Source: Lasiodiplodia sp. COLG20
Lineage: Eukaryota; Ascomycota; Dothideomycetes; Botryosphaeriales; Botryosphaeriaceae
Direction of reading: 5' to 3'
Length of the DNA: 64,000 nucleotides
Assembly (NCBI GenBank): GCA_009801085.1
Contig: VNWV01000010.1
Coordinates: 62,001 to 126,000, forward strand
Of this stretch, positions 22,275-35,159 are shown in pieces. Both the position numbers and the translations under genes were made by a program. The notes under the pieces were generated by a model. That model was not told the DNA's origin. It did not search any database and was given only the letters and a program-made list of their open reading frames with translations. How positions within the stretch are numbered: position 1 is the first letter of the stretch; each line of letters starts with the position of its first letter.

Positions 22275-24012
22275 TCAGACCGGCACGCCAGTGAAGCCAA
22301 TCTTGAGTTCTTTCCTGCAGCCATCGATAGTCTCGCCATGCCAACTGCTCTTCCATTCTTGCTCCTTATCCTTCGCCTCTTCGAGCGCTTTCCGGCATTC
22401 GGGAGGCAATTCGGCAAGAATCTCGTCGTTGACGTTTGGAAGTCCGTTCACGCCTACATCGTGGAAGTCGCCGTCAGGACCTGGCACACCGGCGCCAGTG
22501 ATTGGTGCAGATTCGAAATAAGTGTCGACGATAAGGAAATTGCGTGCAACAACGCTAGGGACCGGCTCGAAAACGGCCTTTCCGGATCTTTTCGTAGTTG
22601 CAGATCCGTTGGTGGCGCCGTTGGTGTAAGTGCCGTTGGTAAGACTAGAGGTACCATTCGTGAGTCGCTTCTGTGTCAGCGCCGCCTCGTCTTCGACATC
22701 GTCCTCTGTGACGGAAACCTCTTCCCAGCGAGCATGAGTCGGTTGCATAATCTTAGGATAGTGCATCTGGTTCGTGTGGGGGTCGTATATGCCGTCGACG
22801 TTAGTGCGTCGAGCAGCCACAAGGGCCGAATTGAAGCGACTACGCATTGTTAGCGCTGGGTTTCAGCCCAAAACAAAAGGCGCAAAGACGGTATTACCTC
22901 GCAGCCCGTGCATGCTCGAACTGCCAGTTGGCAGACGTGATATTGATCCTTCGCTTTCCTGGAACAACTTTGCCATTGGGCATAGGGACGCTTGGGCCGC
23001 CTGTATGATAGACAGCACTGGCACCATGCCAGGCGACATACTGGTTCTTGTTGTACGGCTCACCAGGCGGAGGAAGCCTGTCGTTCGGATCCGCAATTTC
23101 TCCCTCAACATCACCCCTCTCTCGCGCTGCCTTCACATAGTAGTCATCTATGACTCGCCTTCCGCCAATGATGATTCGTGCTCCAAACTCTCTGAAGACC
23201 GAGCGGGCAGTGACGACACCGATTGCACGGCCCTTGTACGAGTGCGGAATGATCTCGCGCTCGATCAAGTCGCGCTTCTCGTCTTCGTTGACGATGATCT
23301 TGTACAATTGCATATGCTTGGTGAAAAACAGATAGCTGTCCCTAAAGCCGCAGCATCTTGCCGGCTCGGTGGACAGCATGTACAGTCTCTCTCCGCGGCC
23401 GGTGATGGTGAAGACACGCACGCGATAGTCTCTGCCGCCCTTCAAGTTGCCCAGCTTGTCGACTTTCTGTTCTCCCTCGGGGTCCTCGGGCAGTGCGACC
23501 TCATCGTCAACCACATCCATGAGGTTCCCCTCTTTGTCAATGGGAACGCGCGTAACGTGCGACGGGCCTCCTCTGGGTCGTCCTCTGAAGCCACCCGTGG
23601 ATGGGCGACCGCGGCGGCGTTTGGCCGGCGTGCCCCTTTGCGAATCGTTGTCGTTATTGGAATCGGCATTGTCCCAGTCTGGCGGGCGGTTCTTGGGCGG
23701 CCGTCCCAGGCGGCGCTTGCGCGGGAACTGCTGGACTACGGGCGATGAACGTTCTGAGGGAGGCTCAGGCTCTGCCTCGGCCTCGGCCTCGTCATCTGGC
23801 TCCTGCGCGGGCGTGGCAGCATCGTCATCCACATCCTGCTCGGCGGGAGTCTCATCTTGCGACTCCTGCGCGTCTGCATCGGACTCAGCGACAGCGGGTG
23901 TAGGCGTTCCTGGAAGCACGGTTAGTTGGGTGAAAAGATGAAGGGCTGTGGCGTCGAGCGCACTGATGGGAGTTGAGGCAGCGGCGGCTGCGCGCGACCG
24001 CCGAGGTGGCAT
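22275..24012 (-). CDS. NPL6: Chromatin-remodelling complex subunit Rsc7/Npl6
   Basis: Subunit of the RSC/SWI-SNF type nucleosome remodeller, nuclear. Two exons, 22898-24012 and 22275-22839, with a 58-bp intron; the join reads FEHARAASRFNSALVAARR. Product 559 aa. The N-terminal third is acidic, then basic with AT-hook-like patches (RKRRLGRPPKNRP, KRRRGRPSTGGFRGRPRGG). The conserved core contains GRDYRVRVFTITGRGERLYM, EPARCCGFRDSYLFF and FGARIIIGGRRVIDDYY. These are characteristic of the Rsc7 family. The gene is divergent from SCH9. Confidence 0.92.
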
Positions 24013-25372
24013 TGCGACGTGGGTGGGCGGGCGTGTGAGCGAGGCTCGGTGCGTGGGTGATGGGTTGCGTTCTCTTGCTCTCGCGCGCGCGATGCTGGTC
24101 AAGACGCGGCCGCTCAGCGCCTCGCAGCACCACGGCGGCCAGACACGCTACGCTAGATGCGGTTATGGATCTTATCTTATCGAATGCTGAGTCATCAGGC
24201 GGAGGCGCCGCCGCCGGCAAGCGCCACCAGGGTGGTTCACGATGCCTTACTCGCAAAGCCCAATAATCACATGTTTGTGGATTTGCACTGCGTCATAGCC
24301 TGGACGGAAGCAGCACGCATCCTGCAGGAGGCCTTTGCAACAAACACAGCACTCACGCACGCCGAGTCGCGGGCGGGAAGCTCTGCGGGTGCTCTGCAGC
24401 CGCCCGGAGCAGCTGGCTGCGGGCGCGGCGCCGCAATGCGAGTTGCGCGGCGTAGCTGGCTGCCTGGCTGGCTGCTGGATGTGCGGGCTGGTGCGCGGCT
24501 GGGACTAGCTGCAGGCGATTGTACGAGGATGGGCGATGCTTGACGATCCGTCCTAGTTGTGCAACAATTCATGGCGTGACTGCAGCGCTCCTTGATTTGC
24601 GGCGCGGTGACGATGCAGGCAGTGGTCAGCGCCGGTCAGCGCAGCCCGCGGCGGTGGTTGCGGCCATCTGCTGCGAGTGGGCGCTGGCATGGCCGCCCAA
24701 AGCGGGTGGCGCGTGAAGTCACTGCGGGCGGCGCTGGATGCACGCCAGGGGAAGCGGTGTAATCGCAGGACGCGGTGGGTGGGCCTCACCCTGCATAACG
24801 GTGGAGGGCGCGGTGGTTCAGGCGCCTTGTTCTTACGTCTTTCGCGCCTTTTATCGCGGTGGTGGAGAGCACCGCGCACTTGCCCTCGCCGGGCTGCCTT
24901 CATCAGCCCCACCGCCGGAGGCCCTCTGACCTAGCGCCCAATAGGCTTTGGGACAAGGCATCGGTCGTTTTCTTCGGCCGGACATTTGCTGCGCACTGGC
25001 GCCTCCTGGGCTGTCCTGCCGGCCACGCGAGCGAAGATGACGCTGCCATTAGTACCTCTCAAAGCCGCGACGCCGCCCGCGTCCTCGAATTCCGCACCGC
25101 CCTCCCACCCGCACACTGCAAATGAGCGCCCGGCCGCACAAGCATCAGCAGCGAGCGCAGAAAACCTTCCACTTCGCCTACCACGCCCGTTATCCCGACG
25201 ACTGAGTGCCCTCCACGCCCGCCGCCCGGGTCACCATCTGCAGAGCTCCAAGTCGCTGAGCGCTGTACCGACGCTGTCGATCGACGACGCCGTCTCGCCG
25301 GGCCCAACAGCAGCACCACCCCCAGCGCCCCCAGCCCTTCGCCCGCCTCGCCTGCCGCGGCATTGGACCACC
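24013..25372. promoter_or_regulatory. Divergent region between RSC7 and SCH9
   Basis: A 1.36-kb GC-rich segment between two start codons that face away from each other. It should include both promoters and a long SCH9 leader. Small open frames exist but resemble no family. No TATA box is obvious next to either gene. Confidence 0.45.
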
Positions 25373-28300
25373 ATGGCGAAGCACGACCAGGCTCCCAGTG
25401 CCGCCACCGACCTGCTGCGCCAGGCCATGATGCAGAGGTAAGTCGTACCCAGCGGCGCGCGCTGCTCTTGGGGCGCGCTCGCTTGCCAGCCCTTCGCGCC
25501 AGCACCGATCGGGCCGAGCTGGCTGCGGGAGAGGGCGAGGGTCGTTCGATTTTCGACCAGCACTCGCCCGCCAATCGCGTTACACACGGTTTTCTTGAAA
25601 TAGACAGCGCGCTGCCGTCACCGCGAGATCACGCTCTGCAACGCCCTCGCGCCTCCCCCAGCGCCCCTCTGCCCCGCCGCTGGCTGCTCCTCGCTATGCG
25701 CTTCGCTAACCGTCTGGTCGCCTCTAGCAGAGTTGGCGATGACGATCATGACCACATCGGCTCTAACAGCTCCACGCCTCCGGGCATCGAAACACCACGT
25801 CCGGATCCCACCGACAAGCGACAGCCCGGCATCCTCAGCTATTTTGGCCAGGTTCGTTCCTCTCTCCCCTCGATTCCCTCGGTCTTCCGCCCCCGCACGT
25901 CGCTGTCCGGCCCCTCTGCCTCTGCCCAGCCCTCAGAGCCCTCAGAGCCCCAAGAGCCTTCAGATAGCCCTGATGCGCAGCGCGATGAAGGCGCGGAGAG
26001 AGGACGCGCTCCAGAGCCGACAGTGGGCGCTGGCGCCCTCCCCACTGCGCCCAGCTCGCCGAGCAAGCAGTCGGGCGGTGAGCACAGCTCTCCCCCACTG
26101 CTGCCGCACGAGCGCCTGTCAGCGCCGCAGGGCGATGCTTCATTCTCCTACCCCACGCCTCCAGCTTCTTCCGCATCTTCCCTGCACAGAGTGAGCAAGG
26201 GCGAGAATAGCACATCCACAAGCGGGCCCTCCTCCCCTTCGTCTGCGGAAGATAAGAACGACGGCTCTTGCGCATCCACCCCACGAAGGCAAACTCTTGC
26301 CATGTCAGATCCTGTCTCTAGCGTCACAACCACGACTGCTGTTCCTGCTGCACACTTCTCGACTCCTTCGAGCACAGCCCCAAGCAATCCGCCGACCACT
26401 CTTTCTCACTCTGACGTTGCCAACCCCTCCGCTTGTCCTGCAGAGTCGTCACCCAATGAGGAGGGCAAGACGCTAACTGAAAACGTGGCGCGTGCTCAGA
26501 ATACTCCGCCGCAAACGCCGAGGACCCAGTCTCAGGAAGGAAAGGTGACCTCGAACCCGTCGCAGTCTGCCCGCAGCAGCGGTTCGGCGGGCGGCTCCAA
26601 CAGCGGCGTTATCGCGCCCAAGGGCAAGCTGTCTGTTTCTATTACCGAAGGTCGTGGCTTGCGACCCAGCGTCGATCCTTACGTGGTCTGCCAGTTCCAA
26701 TGGGCAGAAGACATTTCAGATGGCCCGAAGAAGGGTGAGGAACCGCCAAGAGGAGCGATGGCCATGATGCGCACCGACAGCGACTCGGGAAGGGCCATGG
26801 CGATTCCAATGAGGAGCCGACAAAGCAGCAACCACGGATGGAACCCTCAGGAGTCCAGGGACCGTAATGAGATCAGCGATCCCAAGTGGGACCACAACGC
26901 CGTTTTGTAAGCGCCGACTCCGCCCATCCCCCACTGAATCCCACTAATGTGTTTGGCAGTGACGTCGTTGGTGACCACGCGGAGATTGACGTATCCGTCT
27001 ACGACAAATCAAACAACGAGGCCTTTTTGGGCCACGTTCGTTTCTGCCCCAACCTGGTCGAGTACGAGAAGCCTCTCGATGCGTGGTTCCACCTGGAACC
27101 TCGGGAAGGCGAGCAAGACTTTGTGACTGGAGAGATTCACTTGCGGGTGAACTTCCAGAAGGTCGAGAAGAAGCACTATGGCCCGGAAGATTTCCAGATC
27201 TTGAAGCTCATTGGAAAGGGTACTTTCGGTCAAGTGTTCCAGGTCCGTAAAAAGGATACTGGCCGAATCTACGCCATGAAGGTCCTCTCGAAGAAGGTGA
27301 TTGTGCAGAAGAAGGAGGTCGCGCACACGCTTGGCGAGCGCAACATCCTCGTCCGTACTGCCATGGCCGATTCGCCTTTCATTGTCGGTCTGAAGTTTTC
27401 GTTCCAAACACCGACGGATCTCTACCTAGTGACCGACTATATGTCTGGCGGCGAGCTTTTCTGGCACTTGCAAAAGGAAGGGCGTTTCAACGAAGCACGT
27501 GCCAAGTTCTACATTGCCGAGCTCATTCTGGCGCTGCAGCATCTCCACGAACACGACATTGTCTACAGAGATCTCAAGCCTGAGAACATTCTCCTTGACG
27601 CAAACGGACACATCGCCCTGTGCGATTTCGGTCTGTCCAAGGCCAACCTGACGGAAAACGACACGACAAACACCTTCTGCGGCACCACCGAGTATCTTGC
27701 ACCCGAGGTTCTGCTGGACGAGCATGGATACACGAAGATGGTCGATTTCTGGTCTCTTGGTGTCCTTGTGTTCGAGATGTGCTGCGGTTGGAGCCCCTTC
27801 TACGCAGAGGACACGCAGCAGATGTACAAGAACATCGCGTTTGGAAAGGTGCGTTTCCCTCGTGATGCGCTCAGCACCGAGGGCCGGAACTTTGTCAAGG
27901 GCCTGCTCAACCGGAACCCCAAGCACCGTCTCGGCGCAAACCGTGATGCGGAGGAACTCAAGGCGCATCCCTTCTTTGCCGACATTGACTGGGAAGCCCT
28001 GTCCAAGAAGAACCTGGTGCCGCCTTTCAAGCCGAAATTGAAGTCCGAGCTGGACACGTCCAACTTTGACCCTGAATTCACGAACGCGCTGAACCAGGCA
28101 ACTTCGCTCAACGCACGGGCTGCCGCCCTCGCAGCGGGAATGAATCCCGCGTCGACGCCACTTTCGCCGACGATGCAGGCTAACTTCAAGGGATTCACGT
28201 TCGTGGACGACAACCACATTGACGAGCACTTCGGCGGTCGCGAGTTCGAGATGGAAGATGAGCGACTGCAGGACCCTGAATGGGACAAGGTGGAGTCGCC

Positions 28301-28394
28301 GACACGGACGGAACGCATGAGTGGTGTGCTGCCGAGCAACGACCACGATGAGAACATCTTCAACAACCACAACGGCGCGGGATTCGAGGTTTGA
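25373..28394 (+). CDS. SCH9: AGC-family protein kinase Sch9 with C2 domain
   Basis: Nutrient and stress-responsive Ser/Thr kinase, in yeast a TORC1 substrate. Three exons: 25373-25437, 25731-26906 and 26960-28394; 891 aa. The tiny first exon encodes MAKHDQAPSAATDLLRQAMM, and the second starts a conserved SNSSTPPGIETPRPD segment. A disordered Ser/Pro region leads to a C2 domain at about 320-480. The kinase domain starts near 492: GKGTFG (499-504), the AMK lysine (521), YRDLKPEN (catalytic Asp 618), DFG (636-638), activation-loop TFCGT (Thr 652) and APE (661-663). The AGC tail has a TPLSP turn motif (813-817) and hydrophobic motif FKGFTF (823-828). All catalytic residues are present. Confidence 0.95.
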
Positions 28395-30131
28395 TGGTGA
28401 TCGCGGCACGAAGGCACGCTAGCCGTGCCGATCTTGTCAAGCCGGGTGAAGTCGGAGCGAATTGCGTGCACGTTTTTGGCGCGTTGAAGCTCATCGCCTC
28501 GCGGGCGCAACAAGTGGTTTGACCATGGCAGGTCCTCTTTGGTGGGGGGGAAGGGTCATTTTAAAAAGTTGTTTCGACGCGCGAATTTCCGGTTACTCAA
28601 TGACTTGGCCGTGGCGTGACCACTGGCTCGACGGGCGGCTTCTGGCTTCTTGCGATACCCTGGCGCTCGTTTTATCTTCAGCGAGTGCGGGCTGGGAGGG
28701 GGATCGCAAATGCTTCATGATGGGAGGTCGGGCCGGCTGCAACTAATAGACACGTCTGCACGCTGGTCGTTCCTCACCGCAAGTGTCCGGGAGCCGCCAG
28801 TGCGCAATTGCTGGGCAGGCGCATGTACACTGGAAGCCAGCAAGCGCAACAACTGCCGCCATGACGGCTCTCGGGAGCATGCTGGAGTTAATGTTTCTTT
28901 TTTCTGTTTCCTTTCGCTCTTGGCCCTCGTAGTGTCGTTATTATTTTTCACGCGTCGTTTGCATGCATGGGACGGAGCATCATAGCATGTTTTTCTGTCG
29001 TATGGTTCTCCGATTTTTGGTCTACTGGTCTACTGGTCTTTTGCGTTTTTTACGTTTTCCCCAACAAGAACGAAAACAAGGGACAAAGTGGAAGTCATCA
29101 TGTACATACATCATTCGTAGTCAGGCGCGGAGAAGGCATTCGCCCACGGGCACGCACACAGGCATGCGCCGGGAGCAGGCACAAGGCACAAATGGACATG
29201 ATTCGGGTTCGGAAACGAAAGGTGCCGTCGAGGACCCCTGTGAAGACACTAAGCTACAGTATGTGGGACCCGAGGATTTCCTGGGACTGTGGTGAAAAAT
29301 TTCGTACACGGTACCGGGGGAAGGGAGGGGTTCAAGGGCCCTGGGCGCAGCCGGCGCCATCGGGCGGTGGAGGGGTTATGACATGGGTGGTTGATGGTAG
29401 CCTCGTTTCGATTTCGGGAGGGCGTTCTTATTAAGGAAGAAAAAGACGGGTCCTTCAGGGCTTAGTGGCTGCTACGTTGGATGCTGCTGAGGTCCGTGGG
29501 TCCATGGTGTGGATTTTGGCGTGTCGGTAGTGTCGTTTGCTTTGGTTGGGTTACGGCGTGCGCTTGTTGATGCGCCCTGATGCCCGTCGTCGTGTCTTGT
29601 TGCTCGATGATGAGCTACGGCCTTTTGTCTTTTTTTTTTTTTTTTTTCGGAACTAGGCAAGCGCGTGCGGCCACCATGCGGCAGCAGCCAGCAGCTAGCC
29701 GGGCCTGACAGCCTACTAGTACCCCGAGCTAAATCGGCGCTGATCGATGTTGGCGGTGGTTGCCTTAGTCATCAACATCGGACGAAGAGAGGTGCGTGGC
29801 TGGTGCCACAGTCCTTCGGCGGCTGTGCTGTTTGTTTGTTTGTTTGCTCGCGTGCTCTATACTTCAGCATATGCTTTGCGAGGCGCTTGACAGTGATGTG
29901 CCGGTCGGGGTTGGTTCAGTGAACGACCTCGGCAGGTTCGGCAGCTCGGCGGCTGGAGCGATACCGGCTATACAGGTGAGGAGCTCTCTCCATGCTCATC
30001 GTCTGACGCCGCGCGGAAGCTTCCCCCACACTTGCTCTTCACAATTGTACATACAACTTCCTGCTGCCGCGCAGAGTTCCGCCGTCATCTGCATCTTTTC
30101 TTGTACTTGATACCCCCCTCCAAATCCAACC
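28395..30131. other. Gap between SCH9 and the hydratase
   Basis: About 1.7 kb on the downstream side of SCH9. It contains T-rich tracts near 28900-29060 and a run of about 19 T at 29629-29648. No gene, RNA gene or repeat family is recognisable. The last 100 bp is the probable leader of the hydratase gene. Confidence 0.5.
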
Positions 30132-31505
30132 ATGAGCGGTCCCGGCGTCGGCTTCGAGTACCCTCCAATCGAGGTGGCATGGCTGAAGCGCGACCTGCTG
30201 CTGTTCGCCAACAGCATCGGCGTCAATGTCGACGAGCTCCACTTCCTCTATGTACGTGGGTTCATGCACGCTTTGCTGGAATGACAGCTTCCTCCGTCTT
30301 ACTCGCTGGCCCTTATCTCGCCCCGCCTGTCAGCTTTGGCTGTTCCATGCGTTGTCTAGCCCGCAGCTCCTGTCCAAGCTCGTACGGCGCGCACTGTCGG
30401 AATGGCATCCGTGCTTGCGTGATTGCGCCATAGATGCCGCAGATAGGCGGGCATTGGGGCGGGGCAAAGGCAGAGCAAAGGCAGAGCGGAGGGGAGGGCA
30501 GAGCTGTTATTTCTTTCCGCCTTCCTTTTGCGCACTTGGAGCTAACCACCGGCGCCCGAACACAGGAGCTCCACCCCCAATTCGCCGCGTTCCCGACATA
30601 CCCCCTCATCCTGCCCTTCAAACACACGGACCAGGAGGTCATCGACTTCCTCGCGCGCTCGTCGGCGGTGCCGATCCCGGGCGTGCCCAACTTCGACCAG
30701 AAGCGCGGCGTCGACGGCGAGCGCAAGATCGAGATCCTCAAGCCGCTGCCGGTGACGAGCGCAGGCCGCACCTTCGAGATCCGGCAGAAGGTTCTGGGCG
30801 TGTACGACAAGGGCAAGCCGGGAACGGTCATTGAGACGGAGACGCTGCTGGTTGAGAAGAACACGGGAGATGTCTATAGCCGGGTGATTGGCAGCGGCTT
30901 CATGGTGGGCCAGGGCAATTGGGGAGGTCCGAAGGGTAAGTTTTATATGCTTCTTCCTACACTTCAAAGTCAGGTGCTAATAGTCGACACCAGGTCCCAA
31001 GACCGTCAACTACCCGCCGCCCGAGGGCAAGAAGCCTGATGCTACGTTCGTTCAGAAGACGAATGCGGAGACGGCACACTTGTACCGGTGAGCTACCACA
31101 ACTCTCCCTTCTCAGAGACTACAGACGCTGACTCCGCATAGTCTCAATGGCGACTACAACCCCCTCCACGCCACGCCGGAGCCGGGCCAGCAGATGGGCT
31201 TCGGCGGCGTCATCATGCACGGTCTGTACTCGTGGAACTCGACGGCGCACGCCGTGCTGAAGCGCTTCGGCGGCTCGGACCCCAAGAACATCAAGGAGTT
31301 CGCCGCCCGCTTCGCCAGCCCCGTTCGTCCCGGCGACACGCTCGTCACCGAAATGTGGCGCGTCGGCCAGGCCGAGGGCCACCCGGCCGGCTGGGAGCAG
31401 ATCCGCTTCGTCACCAAGGTCGAGCAGAGCGGGAAGGTGGTGCTCAGCAATGGCCGCGCTGTTGTGAAGATTGCTGGAGACGGCGCGGCCAAGAGCAAGT
31501 TGTAG
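30132..31505 (+). CDS. Peroxisomal MaoC-like enoyl-CoA hydratase 2
   Basis: Predicted (R)-specific 2-enoyl-CoA hydratase/dehydratase acting on acyl-CoA in peroxisomes. Four exons: 30132-30251, 30566-30935, 30994-31087 and 31142-31505; 315 aa. The N-terminal hot-dog half reads ELHFLY/ELHPQFAAFPTYPLIL. The C-terminal half holds the hydratase-2 motif YRLNGDYNPLH, followed by GFGGVIMHG, which includes the Asp and His catalytic pair. The protein ends in SKL, a type 1 peroxisomal targeting signal. It resembles the hydratase part of multifunctional Fox2 but stands alone. A role in beta-oxidation is likely; use in a secondary pathway is possible, but no such cluster is seen nearby. Confidence 0.9.
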
Positions 31506-33046
31506 ATGGTGACTTCATTTGTTGATTCATGCTTTACATACACGCCCTGCTTTTTGGGCAATGAACAACCTATCGAAGGCTTCGGCGCCATGTCCGCGAA
31601 CGCTTAGCTCATTTCAACGCTTCAAACAGTCCTTACTCATGGTGTGACAAGGTTGAGGAAAACGTCGTCCCGCACATATGATTCTAAAGAAGCCTCGTAC
31701 GATGCAAGAGGTGCCTTGAAACCACGCTCCTCATCGAGCTTGCCATGTTTGTTCAAGCCGAAGCTTGATCCGAGACTGAAACTGCGGGGGTGTGGTCTAG
31801 GCTCCGGCCATCGCTACTTGTGCGGAACGACTTCTTCAGACGTCATGTTTCTCGAAGCAAGAGAGATAAGTGTCCACGAGGTACGAGAACGGCAGGCGAA
31901 GCAGGGCTAGTGCAATCCAGATCTTGCCTATTCTGGCAACCCGGTTCTTTATTAAACCTTGCCTGCGGTACATTTTGAAGCAATTGCCGCACTCCTTCGG
32001 CGATAAGGCGCTGGGTTCGCATGAATATGCATCACCTCTCACCACCCTTTTGCAGGTGGCGTGGCGAGGCGAGGGACCGATGCTGTATCCCAATCCACAT
32101 GCAACCAAACGCACGTCACTACGATCATTTTCTTAGATCAGTCAATCAGCCCTATGACCTCATTCAGGGCTACTACTACAACCACATATGCAACTAACGT
32201 GCCGATCACTGAAACCCTGTGTCCAGCTGGCTCTCAGCCGCACGCATGACTTGGCTCGGTCACCGCAGTTGCCGGTTTTCCATTTCTGTTTTTTTTTATT
32301 TGTGTTTTGCTTATTCGCATGTATTGCCCTTACCAGGGCCTAGGGCACATTTGGCCTCACACAAGCACCCTGCAAGTGCGCCTGCTGTGGGGGCCGAGAA
32401 CAGTGCCCCGATGACCTCGCCGCCGTCGCATTTGTCCTGCTTCAGCAGACTCAGCCCTAGGTCAGCGATGGGGCTTAAGGACGGAACAGTCGGGACGGGT
32501 GGGGGCTATTGTGTGGATGTAGAGAGTGACAAGGCGGCATTGAGTATCGAGGCTGGCTGAGAGGATAATGGGAGCCTGTGGCATAGTGGGGCGTTGCGGC
32601 TGAGAGACAGAGACAGCCGAGCTGGTTTTTGGAGGGGTCTGGACAGCATGTATATGCATGCGAGCGGCTGTGCGGGAACGTCTTGCAGAGTCCAAAGAAA
32701 ATATGAAGAGAGAGGACTAAGAAAGCCTCGTCAAGTCAGAGGAGACGGGGAGAGAATGAGTGATTGGAGAGCCTCGTGTGTGCCTTTTGCAGGCGGTGGT
32801 GGGGCTGTGTACACAGTGTACATGCAGCCGCAGCCTTGCCCCGCCGCACCCGCATTTCCTTTTCTACTTCTCCCCATCCCTAACGTCGCTTCAACAGGCA
32901 TCTGGACGGTCGAGCAGTTCCCTTTCCCCTCATCTTGACTGTTTTCTCTGAGAGAGGACATCGATTACGTTTGTCATATCCATCTTCTCGAGTGACTATC
33001 TTCTTTCCGGGTTCTGAAAGAAAGAGGCTGCACCTTAGTTGCAGTC
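31506..33046. other. Gap between the hydratase and the HeLo gene
   Basis: About 1.5 kb between two plus-strand genes. No NLR, HET or other immune-type partner gene can be seen in it, and no repeat or RNA gene. The last 150 bp is pyrimidine-rich and probably leads into the HeLo gene. Confidence 0.5.
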
Positions 33047-35159
33047 ATGGACCTTGGAATAGGCGCAGTGTCCTTAACCTTCCAGGTATTCTCAGGATGC
33101 ATGAAAGGTACGTTAACCAAGCAAAAATCAGTCTCCCACGCGCTTTACCAACTAATATGAGTCCCCAGGCTATCAACTGCTCACCGAAGCTCGACACATG
33201 GAGGCTGAGCACAAGTACATGCGGATCCAGCTGAAGAAAGAACAGCATCGACTCCTGGACTGGGGCTATGTCGCCGGTGTGAATGTGCGTGACGATGCGC
33301 TTGTCATCAGCAGCTCGGACAAAGGTCTGCTGCACGACCTGCTTGAGCAGCAACAGGACCTCTTGTTGGGCTTCGGCCGGTACGAGGCGCGCTACAAGAA
33401 ACCTTTCGAGAAGCTGCGCAAGCCCTTGATCGTCGAAGAAGTCGACGATGTGGCGGGTGACGAAACGACGACCGGCAGCCCCCGACTGTTGCAGGCCGCC
33501 GACACGGACTCCCAGACGCGCTTCCCAGAGGGAGAGGAGCTCTTGAAAAAGGCGCTGGGCTGGGCCAAGGGCGTGAGAACCTTTCCAAAACGCCTGCGGT
33601 GGGCCGCCTTCGACAAGGAGAAGATGGAGCAGTTGCTGCTCAGATTGTCGTCGCTCAACGACTACCTGCGCGAGCTGCTCTCCGCCCAACAGCTGAATCA
33701 CTTGAACGTGCGACAGGAGCGGACTTACTACCAGATCATCCAGCTGAACGACAAGATGGATCAACTGGTCGAGATCGTCAAGGCGGGCAAGGAATGGTCG
33801 CATCTGACCGGCGCAATGCCTCCACACAACCCGTCTGCTTTGATTCAAGGACGAGCAAACTCAGCTTTTCGGGTGAAGGAGTTGCTGCAAGACCTCCCAC
33901 CAGCGTCTTTGTCTCGAGTGGAATCGATGGAGTATATAAGGGAGGAATCGCGCCGAGGCTCGAACAATAGAAGTCTAACATGGCTAGCTCAGTTCAAAGC
34001 CCTCGAAACGGCCATCAGCGGGGACTCACTAACGGAAGAACGGGCAGTCGATCTGCAGTTGGAAATACCCGCAAGCGCAGTCACCGATGTCGAGTTGTCT
34101 CCGCAGGAAATAAGCTTTCTGGATTTTGATTATGACGATGAGAACAATCGAATGGAAGCAAAATTCAGGGGGAAGAAGGTGTGGATCGAATTTAAGACGT
34201 ACGAGCCACGAGTCTTCGACGGTCAGCCGGATCCCAAGGTCACGAACCGGATCAAGGCGCTCGTTGCGCTGCTCAAGGAAAACAACCGGTCCCGCCAGTT
34301 TCGTGCGCCAAGGTGCCTTGGATACTTCCGTGATATCGACCCTGACACTGAAGAGGATCGTTACCGGTTCGGCATCGTGTTCGAGAAACCCTCATTTGTA
34401 TCGCAGTCCACTAAGCCGATAAGCTTGCTGGACTTGCTACGGGCAACAGAGAGAGGGAGAATGGAAATGCCTAGTCTGACGGACCGAGTGCAGCTGGCCA
34501 AGGTCATCACGGAAGCCTTGGAAAGGCTGCACGCAGTCAACTGGCTGCACAAAGGGCTGCGGAGCGAGAACATCCTATTCTTTAGCGACGAGCTCCAACC
34601 AGAGGACCTCGGAGAGTATGGCTTTAACGAACATGACGAGCCAATTCCACCGGCCGTCGAATTCTCGACGCCCTACCTGTCAGGCTTCGATTATTCACGC
34701 CCAGCCCAGAACGAAGACTTGACAGAAAAGCCACCGGAGAACGCGGCATATGATCTTTACCGTCATCCGTCGGTCCAGGGCAGCAGAGGTAGTATAGATA
34801 ATGCGGCCAACTTCCAGAAGACATTCGATATCTATGCCCTCGGAATCATTCTCCTCGAGATCGCGTATTGGCAGCCAATTGACCATATCCTCAACGTCGA
34901 TCTACCCAGGGCTCGTCCGTCCACGACACTGAGGGTTCGTCAACGCCTTCTCGATGAGCGCAAACTTTTAGCCCACGTAAAGTCGAATGCGGGCGTTGTG
35001 CTAGAACAAGTGGTACGAGCATGCCTAATCGGTGAAGAGGCGCTCACTGACAGTGGGAATTATGGCGGATTCGACGAGAAGGACCCAGTCCAAGCAGCCC
35101 AGCTGCAGAGAGGGTTCTACGAGCGTGTCGTAGAGAAGCTGGCTGATGTAAAGGTCTAG
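33047..35159 (+). CDS. HeLo (Het-s-like) domain fused to a pseudokinase
   Basis: Two exons, 33047-33107 and 33169-35159 (61-bp intron with CTAAT branch); 683 aa. The N-terminus MDLGIGAVSLTFQVFSGCMK has a Gly-spaced hydrophobic first helix, followed by helices including HRLLDWGY, as in HeLo/Het-s prion-inhibition domains (about 1-230). A linker leads to a kinase-like fold at about 345-670. The catalytic loop reads HKGLRSEN (481-488), so the HRD Asp is missing, and the DFG position reads SGFD (525-528). No Gly-rich loop is seen; Lys 363 (WIEFK) may be the old ATP lysine. DIYALGIILLEI (574-585) is the usual post-activation helix. HeLo domains permeabilise membranes in fungal incompatibility; a death-effector role here is inferred only. 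Confidence 0.82.

Noticed and set aside
29606..29709. GATGATGA followed by CTGA, a possible box C/D snoRNA
   Set aside because: The boxes are about 95 nt apart with no closing stem and no rRNA-like guide before the CTGA.
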